A stretch of 64,000 nt of DNA from contig NC_056756.1 of assembly GCF_018687715.1 (NCBI RefSeq), positions 33,393,980 through 33,457,979 on the forward strand, written 5' to 3'. The position numbers and the translations under genes are program-made. This document shows, piece after piece, positions 49,101 through 60,317 of the stretch. Under the pieces are notes generated by a model, which did no database searches, was not told where the DNA came from, and was given only the letters and a program-made list of their open reading frames with translations. How positions within the stretch are numbered: position 1 is the stretch's first letter; every line of letters starts with the position of its first letter. Source of the DNA: Carya illinoinensis. Taxonomy: Eukaryota > Streptophyta > Magnoliopsida > Fagales > Juglandaceae.

Positions 49101-50445
49101 TAGTTCTGATAAAAGATGATATTGTGCAAACATCAAATTGTAGCAAATAATATCCAGTTAGGAAGGCACACGATTTTGGATGTCATAATCATAGGAAGAC
49201 AATATGTTGCTGAGATGGGTTCTAGATGATGGAAAAGGTCCCTTCAGGGACATACGCCGATAAAATTGGAATGATACAGAGAAGATTAGCATGACCCCTG
49301 CGCAAGGATGACATGCACAAATCAAGAAATGGTCCAAATTTTTACTTATCAAAAAAAGATGATGGAAAAGTGTGATAAGTTTTGTGTTCATAGTGCTCAC
49401 TGTGTTGTGGATGGTAGATCTTTGCATAAATTAAACGTATGACTGAATCTTAAAGAACTTAAAAGAAGATATCTCCACTCCAATTTCAAGGAAGCCTTTG
49501 TTGGCCATTGGATAGGAAATGATTTTGCACAAGGCAGGTACCTGATTGCCTCCTGTTTCTTTTGGAAAAAAGTTAAACAGGACCTAACCAAGTGCTGCAA
49601 GAGAAGTGGATTCCTTGAAATTGCAGTACCAAGAACTGCATTATGCTGGGCTATAAGTAATCCATGTGCTTCTTTTGTTTTCATCCCCTAATTGCAAATT
49701 TAAACATAGCACGTTAACCTGGGTTTAAATTTTAGACAATTAGTTGGGTAGTTTAAGAGTGGCATAATATTAGCTTGTAGGGGCCACCCCCCTCTCTGCT
49801 TTCCCCCAAAAAATAAAACTAGGGGGCCTGGTTATGAGGTTGGTTTGAATGTGGTATATGTTCCAAAAATAGGAAAGTAATCTCCAGTCCACAAAAGATT
49901 AACTTTCCCCAGCAGTAGTAGGCAGTTAATGATTGATATTGTGGTTATCTCGTCAATTGCCCATCGCTGTTTGATAATATTGTGACCAGATGATTGTCAA
50001 TGTTAATATTCACTTTTCATAATTTTTTGCAGGCAAAGATGATGATTGTATTGATGCTGATGCGAAAACGGTGAGGACTAGCCCTAAAATGATGGCATTG
50101 TGGAAGCATGCAATAGAGTCCAGCAAAGCTTTATTGCTGGATGAAACTAATCTTGGTCCTGATGCTCTTTTCAAAAAGGTCGAGGAATTTGAGGGTATTT
50201 CACAGGCAACAGAGCACTCCTATCCAGCATTAATCTTGTCGAGCAAAGATGGAAGAAGCAGTTCAGTAGCAGAATCTGAAGATGATTCTCAAAGTGACGG
50301 TTATATCGAAGATGAAATCTACAGTGATAGTGATGACGACGATTACGTAAATTATGATAGTGATTCATTTGAAGATGTGGACTCATCAGTCCCACCGGGT
50401 TCCTTACCTGTCGATATGATAGCAGAAAAGCTCAGATGGGAATGA
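46188..50445 (+). CDS. CAF2: CRS2-associated factor 2-like chloroplast splicing protein
   Basis: Six exons read 46188-46848, 46951-47078, 47768-47993, 48474-48601, 48824-48968 and 50033-50445. All introns are GT-AG, frame is kept, and the product has 566 residues (Arabidopsis CAF2 is about the same length; CAF1 is longer). The N-terminus is Ser/Pro-rich, as expected for a chloroplast transit peptide with a proline-rich linker. CRM domain 1 lies at about 200-305 ([18 protein letters not shown], then [20 protein letters not shown]). CRM domain 2 lies at about 320-420 ([18 protein letters not shown] ... [20 protein letters not shown] ... LMWRGRDW). The tail is acidic and ends [17 protein letters not shown]. 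In plants CAF2 binds the peptidyl-tRNA hydrolase-like CRS2 and promotes splicing of chloroplast subgroup IIB introns. CAF2 over CAF1 is supported by length, C-terminus and gene order. Confidence 0.92.
49238..49356 (+). pseudogene. U6 snRNA retropseudogene with short A-tailed 3' extension
   Basis: The body 49238-49343 (gtcccttcagggacat ... gatacagagaagattagcat ... aatggtccaaattttt) is U6 snRNA along its whole length. It shows several changes, mostly CG to CA or TG, plus a small insertion near 49253. A short acttatc extension and A-run follow. AGATGATGGAAAAG at 49224-49237 is repeated exactly at 49357-49370. No TATA or USE promoter motif was seen upstream. It is therefore a retroposed copy, on the sense strand of the fifth CAF2 intron, and unlikely to be transcribed by its own promoter. 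Confidence 0.92.
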
Positions 50446-51397
50446 AATTGCAAAGAAGGATCTCACAAACGTACAAAAGTGGGGTTGCGAAGTTGATTAC
50501 TTTTTACTAGAAGAAAATGAGGAGCTTGGTAGCTCAAGATTGGCGAGACATTATTTGGAGGGAAGAGTAGAAAACGAAAATATGGAAATGTATAGATATG
50601 TCTGACAGGACTGTCTTGTTGTCTTCATCCGTGGCTGGATCACATGGTGTTGCCTAATCAAATATTCTATGCAATGAAGATGGAATTGTTGCACTTGCCC
50701 AAGTGTGTATCTTTGTAGATTATGAAAATCTCTATGGCAGCATTTCTTTTCCCAGCTTATAATTAATGAGATTATAATATTGGTGGGGTGGGTGAATGTT
50801 CTTCCTCTGTATTAAAAATTAGTCGATCCAACCTTGAAGTCAAAAGGGAGGATGGAAAGAAAGGCACCCAAAGGAGGAAAAGTAAATGTTTGTTTGTTTG
50901 TTTATGGGTGAGAGGATGCGCCATTTATTAATAAATTAGGTTGGTTGGTTTTGTTTCATATTCAGCATGATTTATTTATTTATTTATTTATGAGCAGTTT
51001 GACTAATTTGTGGCTTTGGGACCAATTATTTTTGTATAAAAATTGCACTTTGGATCATCTCCCATGTTTTTTACAGTTGAAATTTAGGAAATGTTATTAC
51101 AATATTTATGTTAATAATAATCGTAGTGTAAGATTGGTTGTAAATGACATGTAATTGCTTTTGGCTGTTTGTTAACTGTTTTATGATGAATGGAAATTTC
51201 TGATGTTATCAAAAAAAAAAAGGAGGAATTGAGTTGGAACTGAGCCATTAGATTAAAGCCACGTGTCCGAAGAAATGGAGCCAAACCGGAGTCTAGAAAC
51301 TACGGCAACGAAAATGAAAGAAAGAAAGAAAGGACAGACGCAAGTGAAGGGAAAGAACAAAGAAGTGGTTGTGTTGGTATTATCAGTTTGATGCTGA

Positions 51398-51432
<35 letters not shown>

Positions 51433-52653
51433 GGTGGTCCTCTCACTGTCTTTGGTTTGCTTCTTGTCAGCAAATTGCTTACTCCTACCAAATCCTTTAA
51501 AAATAAATTTATAAATATCGTGATTTGATAATATATATTATTTTTATTATAAAATAGATATTAGTATATATATATATCAATTTATTTTTATGAAATCACG
51601 TGACGCTTCATTGAAAAAAAGTGCATTCGACGTCTTATCTACTGAATCTTCTCTAATCCAAGAAGTTAGTCTGCGCCATCACACAGCAAAAGCGCATCCA
51701 TCTTTTGTTATCGTACTCTCTCTCTCTCTCTCTCTCTCTCGATCGATTGCAGCAAAGGAAGAAGCAAAGCATCTTCTTTTGCATTGACGTCTCTGTCCTC
51801 TGCATTTCATTTGGCAAAACCGGAAGTGCCATACCTTTCTTTTTCGTAGGAATAGACCTTCTTTTCTCTCTTTTCTTGTTTCAATGTATTTTTTGGGTGA
51901 AACCAATCTAAAGAAAGGAATCTCTGTAGTATTTAGTAATATTGACAATAACCCATATTATATATTAGTCCTTAGTTCTTCTGCTTGTTCCTTACTTGTG
52001 TAACACGAATTTTGGATAACTTAAAAATGATTGTTACGATAAACTACTAGCTCGTTAGTTGAATTTGATTGCCGTGTAGAATGATGGGGATTGAAGTTTC
52101 GAGTATTGGGTTTCTATCCGTATAGGAATACTTTGTTTTGTAGATTTGCTGGTTCTTCAAGTTTTTAAACTCTATAGCTTGGTTGTAATCGAAGTGTTTG
52201 CGGGAAATTGTCTCTCTGTAACTTCGTTTTTTCATCCGAATTTATTTTTTGAACTCGGTTTTGATCTAGAAATTTGTTCTTTTTTATTTTTTCATTGAAT
52301 TATTTGGTTCTGGCCGTATCAATTTTGGTACAGTATATTTCAATTGGGAAACTTTGATCTTATTTGTGCATTCTAGCATCTAGTTTCTTTTCTTTTCTTT
52401 CTTTTTTTATTTTTATTTTGAAGGGGGGGGGGGGGGCGCCGGGGGGGGGGGGGGGGGGGGGGGGTGGAGGGTCAAACGGAACTTTTATCGAGTTCATTTC
52501 TTTTTCCATCACAAGGCACACGCACTTCTTTTCTTTTCCCACTTTTTTTTTTTTTTTGTCTCCTAAACAATAAAACAATAACTGTATGCCTTTCTCCCCT
52601 GAAATGTGCCATCATCCATCTGCATGCTGTAGCCTGCCATTTTATACCAGCAT
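50446..52653. other. CAF2 3' flank and leader region of the next gene
   Basis: No protein-coding exon was recognised. CT runs lie at 51401-51429 and 51715-51740, and an oligo(A) run lies near 51191-51201. The region 51600-52000 may hold the untranslated first exon of the membrane protein gene. A splice acceptor (ataccag) lies just upstream of its start codon. Confidence 0.45.
52423..52464 (+). repeat. Poly(G) tract, two runs separated by CGCC
   Basis: Fourteen G, then cgcc, then 24 G, about 190 bases before the start codon of the membrane protein gene. It could form G-quadruplexes. Homopolymers of this length are also prone to assembly error. Confidence 0.9.
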
Positions 52654-55600
52654 ATGGCTCTAGGAATTAAACTCGAAAATATGATGAATAGTGGAGCAAG
52701 TGATAATGGTGTGTTTAGTTTCCTGACAGGATCCTCAACCCATACTTGGCAGCCTGTCATGACTAGTGAAGATACAAACACTCCAAGTTATTGGTTGAAC
52801 TGGAGGTTCTTCCTCTGTGCACTATGGATTTTGGCCTCAATGGTTCTGGCATCAATTCTAATATGGAAATATGAAGGCTTCAGCAAGCGAAGACCTGGCA
52901 GGAGAGAAAACCAGCGAGAAATAGTGGTGTCTTTGTCTGAAGATGAAGCCTGGAAGACGTGTCTCAAAGGACTCCATCCTGGCTGGCTGCTTGCTTACAG
53001 AACAATTTCATTCATTGTGCTTTTGGCATTGCTCATTGCTGATGTTGTTGTCGCTGGAGGTGGCATTTTTTACTTCTATACTCAGTAAGCCCTCCTTTGC
53101 CCATCTGTTCATCTTTCATCTGTGTAATTCGGTATACTTCCATGTAAGATAGGTTTCAAAGTGCTGTGCTCAAATAAGAAACCTCCTTTAAAGAAGTCTC
53201 CTCCAAAATTTTATAATATTTTGGATGTCACCATTTGATTCCTGACCAAGTTTTGAATACCATACCGAATGTCATATCGGTCAAGGTACTGGAACGAAAT
53301 ATTTCGCTATCGGTACCGTTTCGGGATAGTCGATATATCAATAAATTATATATATAAATATATATAAAAATTATATTCCAAAATAATAGTCTATATATGA
53401 ATAAATTATATATAAATATATATATATAAATTATAAATAGCCTGGTTTAAATTGGGGGTAAAAAAATGAGTTTACAGTTTGAAGAAATGAAAAAAAAAAA
53501 GGCCAAAATATCGGCCGGTATGTAGGCCGGTACGACCAGTATTTGGGGCGGTATGAAACAAGTATAATACCTGTACTGGACCAGTGGCCGGTACGGCATA
53601 TACCGGCCAGTACCGATAAGGTATTTAAAACAATGTTCTTGACTGCTTTAGTATTTAAATCTACATTATTCTTCTCTTCTTACAAAATCCAAGCAGACAA
53701 CCTAAATTTTTTGGGGGCTTTATTCAGCATGCTAGAAATAGAGGATGGTATACTTCTACCCACTTCAATGGAGCACAGCTTCAATCCATGGATTTTTTTA
53801 AACCCCTGGAACATAATATATTTTCTGTCTTAGTTAATAACGGGAGCTTATGTCGGGGAGGGAAAGGTCTTGTGATTGGTTTCTCATTAAGGGAGTATCT
53901 GTATAAGCAGCTGTTAAATATCAAGTTTGATCAGAGGAATAAAAGAAAATGCCACTTTTGCTGATTATGTTTCTTGTGATTTTTTCATTGGCAACAGGTG
54001 GACATTTTCTCTGGTCACAATCTATTTTGGGGTACATTTTCTAACTCTTGAGTACTCATAAAGATCCTTGCTTTAACAGTTTAGTAACTTTGTATTGTGA
54101 TCAAATTTAAAAGGAGTCTAAAGTCTGATACAGATGAAATGGTGACATTATTCTCTCTCTATGTTTGTTGGAATGCTTCACCAATTGTCCGTTCTTTTCA
54201 ATTCATATTCTTGTCCACGTTTGTTTTATATATATATATATAAAAAGACGACGGTACCCCATAATCCCTCAGTTGTGGTGGAGGAATACCATAGTTACAA
54301 TTCTTTACCTTAGGGGTTACAGTATAAACACCCAAAACCAAGGTGCAAAAGCATTATCAAATTTTTATTCCTAGACAAAAAGAAATTCATTTACTTCAAA
54401 TGTAAGAAAGCCAAGCTCTATCAAGTACCAAAGCACCTTGCACATTTCATTGTAGATTGTTCCAATAATAAAAGCGATTTTCTCCTAGTGCTCCTAATTT
54501 GGCTAAACTGTCTGCAACTTGGTTAACTTCCTGAAATATATGTTGAGGTGAGAAGTTGCATGCCCTCTGCATATCTCTGATCCGATCACCCAGCTCTGAA
54601 ATACCATGGACAGCAACCTTTTCCTTGCACCCAACTAACCACCACCTGTGAATCCAATTCCAAAATCAACCTCCTAGCAGTTTTAGTCAAATGCACAGCT
54701 GAATGCCTTCTGGGATGGTTCTCATTTCAGCCAGTGTTGGTACCTTCCCCATATCAAGCAGAGAAGGCCACCAAGAATTGCCTCCTTTCATTTCTCACCA
54801 CACCTCCACCTTCACAAGGACCCGGGTTATCAAAACAACAGCCATCTACATAGTTTAATCCTGCTACCAGCCAGCTTCCTCCAGAATTGGACTCTAACCT
54901 TCGGCCTTTGAACCTCTATTGTCAGTATCCCAATTGCTGAAAGATCTTCTTGTCAAAACCAGAAATCTGTTTCACCTTAGTTATTATGCACACAACATCA
55001 ACTATCAGTCTATCATCATCTTCACCTGAATAAAAATACCCTCCAGATTTTGTGGCTTCCCTTCCATTCTTGCTTGGCATCTTCTCACCCAAATGTTCCA
55101 ACTTATTATAGAGGGGAGAATCCTGTCCACATATGTTTGATATCACTACTTGGCTGTGCAGTTTTCCCATGGAAAAACACAACAACCATCTGTCTGTCAA
55201 TGTTTCAAAATCTATTGGAACTCCATTTTGCTTGTGCACCACCAATAAGTTACTAATCTCTCAACTTTAATATGTAGCTTGGGTCTTCACTCTCCATTTA
55301 TGGTTGTTGCAAGCGCAACAAAGTTGGAGGAAATGCAGCTTATCATGCAAGTTTAGATGCAGAGCGAGGAACCTATATGGCCCCCACACTAGGGGAAAGT
55401 GCAGATATGTCCAATATGTACAAGACTTCAGATACCAGTGAAGAATCTCACACCCGCCATACTGCAGGTGTATGGGGTTATATCTTTCAAATCATATTTC
55501 AGGTATTTGTTTTCTACATGCCACAGTTTTTTTTAATGAATTTAAACTTGTTTGGTTCTTGAGTATTTTGTCTTCTCAGTAGCTATTGTTACATATATTA

Positions 55601-57372
55601 TATTCATTTTGATCCTTTAGATGTTATTTTAATCTTGATTATCTGTCTTTAGCAGAGAAAAAGGTTCCAACTTTCCATAAATTTCTTCAGCATCTTCCCA
55701 CTATTAAATAGTAGTGGGAAACGCTAAATTGTGCTTATTTTTGGCTTTGGTGGACTAGAAAGTCTGTTGAATTTTATTTTCTACCTACAGATGTGTGCAG
55801 GTGCTGTGGTGCTCACCGATTGCGTATTTTGGCTTATTCTTTATCCCTTTCTAACAGCCAAAGATTATGATTTAGATTTTGTAAGTACAAACTTAATATC
55901 ACACTTGCTGTGTTGCTTCCTTTGTTTAAACCATATATGTCGCTGTACATGTGATCAAAACCTTGACACCTTTCTCCAAGTTTCTGGCTTTATTAAGGTT
56001 GATGTAGAGGGTTCAGACATGACAGTTATATATATTTATCATTTGGGAAGTGTTTAGACTGAGTTGATTGGTTCTGCTTGAACAAAAAACTTAAGTCAGA
56101 GTTGAGCCTTGACATTTTCATTGGATCTTAAAGTCAACTTGCAACTAGAATTCTCTGCCCTCTTCCCATTATCAATACTGAAAGCAACAAAAGGAGTAGT
56201 GGGTAGGAGAAAATTTTGGGGAAGTTAGCAGTTGCAAGTTTTCTTTTATATCTTGTTCCTGCAATTTAGCAAGTTTTCTTTTACATCAAAGTGCTTGCAG
56301 TTCCATGCCAATGTCACGATCATCAGACCTGTTGTTCTCCCAAATATGACTTGAATTTTTCTTTATATCACAACTGGTTCCATCTGATGAGTGTATTCGC
56401 CTTTAAACTGCAGTTGATTGTTAGTATGCACTCAATCAATGCCATTCTCCTCCTCGGTGAGACAATTTTAAATTGCTTGGTAAGGGTTTCCTCAATGATT
56501 TTAGCAGTTTCTCTTCACTTATGTTAATATCCTTATGATCAGTTCAAAATGAAAACTATATATCTCCTTGTTCCAGCGATTCCCAGTGTTTCGGATAGCA
56601 TATTTTGTGCTTTGGACGGGTATATTTGTCATTTTCCAATGGATCATCCATGCTTGTGTTTCCATATGGTAAATATTTACCCTGTTCTGTTAATTAGTTA
56701 TTGTTATAATCTTATTTTTACTGTTGTTATCCTTTTTTTTATATATATTTTAAATATCACTTTGTGTGAGTAGTTGTTCTGCATTGCATTTACACCTTTT
56801 CCATCTCATTTCTGTACAGGTGGCCATATCCATTTCTGGACTTGTCATCTCCGTATGCTCCATTATGGTATGCTGTCATGATCTACTACCATTCTTGAAC
56901 CACCTTATTCTGCACGAAAGCTTTTCACTTTACTCGTCATGAAAATATGGCCATTGGAAAAAAAAATGACTCCCAACATAGAAAGACATGCTATTTTCCA
57001 GAAACGGATACTAAATAAAGTTAAGAAGAAAACATTTCTATTGCTAATTGACTCATATTTGGTCCATCAAAATGTCAGCAATTTGCCTCAGTAATATGAT
57101 TATTCATTGTGATGGGTGGCATTACCTGTTCTATGATTTTGTCAAGCTTTAGTTGGCAACTTTTAGGAATTGCAACCGTTGAAACTAAGCTGACCTAGAT
57201 ATATCTACTGCTTCTCATGATAGTATTTTTTTTGTTGCCATTGTCGTTTTACAGGTACTTTGGAGTGGGTTTGATGCATATACCAAGCTATGGCATATTT
57301 GCTTTAATTGTTAGAGTGAAGCACTTGTTGCTGTCAAGATCATTCCCGGATGGTTATCAGGGTAGTAGGTGA
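52654..57372 (+). CDS. Rolling-stone-like multi-pass membrane protein
   Basis: Eight coding exons read 52654-53084, 53998-54031, 55278-55502, 55791-55880, 56414-56479, 56577-56668, 56820-56867 and 57255-57372. All junctions are GT-AG with phases matching, giving 367 residues. Hydrophobic segments lie at about 51-71, 114-139, 145-170, 220-250, 262-280 and 285-311, so it is an integral membrane protein. Conserved-looking blocks include [61 protein letters not shown] and [21 protein letters not shown] place it in the uncharacterised plant family related to insect rolling stone. No enzymatic motif is visible and no function should be assumed. The start is the first in-frame ATG after a likely acceptor at 52650. 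The second and third introns hold a repeat and a LINE relic. Confidence 0.8.
53250..53640. repeat. ACCG/GGCCGGTA repeat in the first coding intron
   Basis: It opens with ttgaataccataccg and closes with taccgataaggtattta, so the outer parts are roughly inverted. Inside are AT-rich tracts and repeated ggccggta motifs. It is probably a MITE-like element of a family distinct from the ACCG repeat at 18.2 kb. Confidence 0.55.
54260..55250 (-). mobile_element. Antisense LINE relic (RNase H end) in an intron
   Basis: On the minus strand an RNase H-like region can be read in pieces: [20 protein letters not shown] near 54870-54810, then [13 protein letters not shown], then [18 protein letters not shown] near 54530-54480. 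A longer open stretch ([18 protein letters not shown], 55245 leftward) precedes it. Frame breaks are present. It lies in the second coding intron, opposite to the host gene. Confidence 0.65.
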
Positions 57373-58359
57373 GGAATTAGATCAGGCATTACACTGCCCT
57401 GACTCAGCCATGTTAGTAGGGCACTAGTTAACCGAATACAAGGGCCAACGCCACCCTGGCCGAACCATTTCATATTTGAAGATCAGTAATTCATTCTTCT
57501 TACTCTGAGTGAGTTGCTGCAAAGGTCGGTCGTTGCTCAATTACATCAGGTGGCAATGGGAAAGAAATTGGTATATAAATAGTTGATTCTTTTAGGATAA
57601 AATTCATCATACATGTATTTTTGTCTCCGCTAGAGGCGCAATTGTACTAACTATGCTTGCAAAAGCCACCAAGACATTGAAAATTTTTACAACAATTCAA
57701 TTATACTCAGCCATAAAGACTTTGTGTTGTAAAGTTATTGCTGCTCTTCCATAAGAAAACTCTGATTTTGAGGGTTTATTTATCTATCTATTTATTTGCT
57801 TTGATTTGATTGTCTTGGTGCTTGACATGCTTTTTTCTCGTAATCGGGCACGCGCGCATGATTCATTGTTTGTTTATTGGCACAATTCTTTGCCTACCAC
57901 CTACATGCACCTACCCCTCCGATGACCTATAAAGCTTGTTGCATCTTTAGACGGACAAGTAGCCGCTGCAGGATACGGTATTTTATTGTTCGGGAGAAGT
58001 GATACATACAGCAACAACTATTTATCATAAATGCTATAAACCATATTAATCACGTCACTATTTTAATATGGTTATTTTATAATTATTTGACGATAAAAAA
58101 ATATAATAAATATTCATTCAATAATAATAAATATATCACACTTATTTAATAGAATATAAGTAAGATAATAACATAGTATATAAAATTTTCTTTTAACAAT
58201 TACATAATAAAAATTTCAAACTTGAAAGAAAAAAATTAAAAAAAGATTTTCAAAAATTAATTTTTTATTGGTTAGTTGTATTAAAATTACCTAATAGTAT
58301 TTTTATATTTTTGTTAGGCTAAATGGATAATGCAACGAATAGTAGATGTATACTTATAG

Positions 58360-58590
58360 GGGTGTATAGGAACCGACCAAACCGACTATGAACCGATCAG
58401 ACCGATGGCCGGAGTACGGAACCGGCAAAGAACCAGTCGGTGGGTGAGAGAAATTGAAGCAAAACCGACATCGGCGGTTCGGCGCCGGTTTGGACCCCTG
58501 AAAAACTGCTGAACCGACTGATCCGGTCTGTTTATTTTTTTTTTCAAATATATGAATATAAAACGGCGCCGTTTCAAAATGAGTTCATAC
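58360..58590. repeat. ACCG-rich repeat, partial
   Basis: It begins taggggtgtataggaacc and continues with accgaccaaaccgac and gaaccgatcagaccgat. It resembles the elements at 18220 and 63707. The right end is unclear. Confidence 0.5.
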
Positions 58591-59596
58591 CCCCCCATCC
58601 CTCTTCTTCTTCCCAGCACCTATTCTTCCTCTCTGCAACTCGTTCATCATCCATGGTAGACGACGGTGCCAGTGTTCATTCTTCTTCCTCAGCTCCTCCT
58701 CCTTCACAGAAGAAGCCGACGGTAGACCAATCACCTCGCCGACGCTAATCCAGAACGATATAATCAGTTTTCTCTCCCTAAACTCTCTGTTTCGACCAGT
58801 TTAATAGGGACATTGAAGAGGTCGGTAGTGTCTTGGTTCTGCACTAAAACAGACGCCGAACCCATCGGTGTATAGCCCTAGATACTTGGGCTGAGACAGC
58901 AAACATGCACTCTAATAGGAGGCGGCCATGAAACACAGAGATCATAGAGAGAACGGATGTTGTCCTAAACTCCCCCATTTGTTATTCACTTTTCAATTCT
59001 GCTAAGGACAGTAGGAAGATGCAACTGTGGAACAATCGTCTTATATATTATGCCACGTCAGTTGAGTTATTAAAAATTAAAAAAAAAAGAAAAAAGGACG
59101 GCCAAAGTAGAAAGAAAAATTTATCTTTCTCCTTCACAGTTTTACAGTCGCCCAAGAGGACAAAGCCACTGTCTTATTACTTGTGCCTATATCTATGTTT
59201 GTTGCCGCGTTGTATATAACCAAGACCACAAGCAACCTCTTAGCCTTAGAAACCGACCTCCACACCGTGAAAACCATTTCACACGAACCATTTCTCACGA
59301 TAATTGAGACTTCCACAACCACGGTTTTTTATCACCACCCAATGTTGCTATGTCGCTTAGCCACCGTAAACCAATCAAAGAAACTGCATCACCGACGTCG
59401 TCAGTTGTCCATCGCCCATACCTCTGTTTTTTGTTTTTGTTCATTCAAAATAGAGCAAATTTTTCCTCCTAACTTCCAACCTCATTGCTTCCTTTGGTCA
59501 CGGCTCAATGAAGCCCAGTGACATCGACCAGTGCCATCTACCAGTGCCATCGCATCTCTGTCGTCAATGCCGTAAGTGTCTCGATTTTTCTCACTC

Positions 59597-59633
<37 letters not shown>

Positions 59634-60181
59634 GTTCAGCCACTTGCCACTGTCGATCCAACCATAGCACAATTTATAGCTGATACCTTTCTTTATCTCT
59701 GTAAGCGCTACTCAACTGTCTGGATCTAAGAAGAGAAGGGGAGAAAGGGATAGGGAAATCAAAGAGAGGGAGAGAAAGGTGAGGGATTGAAGACAGGAGA
59801 AGGAAGAAGATGGAAATCGATATGATAAACGGTGCGTACGCAATTTTGAATAAAACAAACCGTTTTATTTATGTCACGTTGACACCGAATACGCGGCTGC
59901 TCCCCAAGCCGTTTGCACACATCATTTTTCTTCACTTCTACTCCATATTCTCCCGTTCAAGGTCCTACATTCAGCTGTTTTTCCCTAACATATAAATAAA
60001 TAGAACGCACATCAACAAGGAAAATATCCATGAAAGATAATGGATAAAGGTGATGCCCTTGCTCAATAAATTAATCAAACATCTTTTAATTAAAGAACGA
60101 TATCCTCATCCACTCTGAGTCAACCTCTCAAAGTTCACTACCACTCACACGTCTCAGATCTCCTCTCTCTCTCTCCCTCTT

Positions 60182-60196
60182 CCCCCCCCCCCCCCC

Positions 60197-60241
<45 letters not shown>
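60182..60241. repeat. Poly(C) run followed by CT microsatellite
   Basis: Seventeen C at 60182-60198 run straight into about 21 CT units. It lies roughly 80 bases beyond the stop codon of the SRP receptor gene. Confidence 0.9.
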
Positions 60242-60243
<2 letters not shown>

Positions 60244-60317
60244 GTTCAGTAACATGGGGCAAATATCCAGGCAGGCGAAAAACACCACGAATTCAAGATA
60301 TGGGAGAGAACATCGGG

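Larger units (their letters stand above)
57373..60317. other. Intergenic region between convergent genes
   Basis: This holds the 3' flanks of the membrane protein and SRP receptor beta genes, which converge. It carries an ACCG-type repeat at about 58360-58590 (taggggtgtataggaaccg) and a CT run at 59602-59630. A poly(C)-CT tract lies at 60182-60241. No gene was recognised. Confidence 0.5.

Noticed and set aside
49238..49343. Functional U6 snRNA gene
   Set aside because: It lacks a visible USE and TATA box, has several changes from U6, and is bracketed by a target duplication with an A-tail. It is therefore a retropseudogene.
50867..51210. Possible retroposon after CAF2 (aaaggaggaa at both ends, oligo(A) near 51191)
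   Set aside because: The shared string is short and A-rich, and the segment may be just the CAF2 3' flank. The support is too weak to call.
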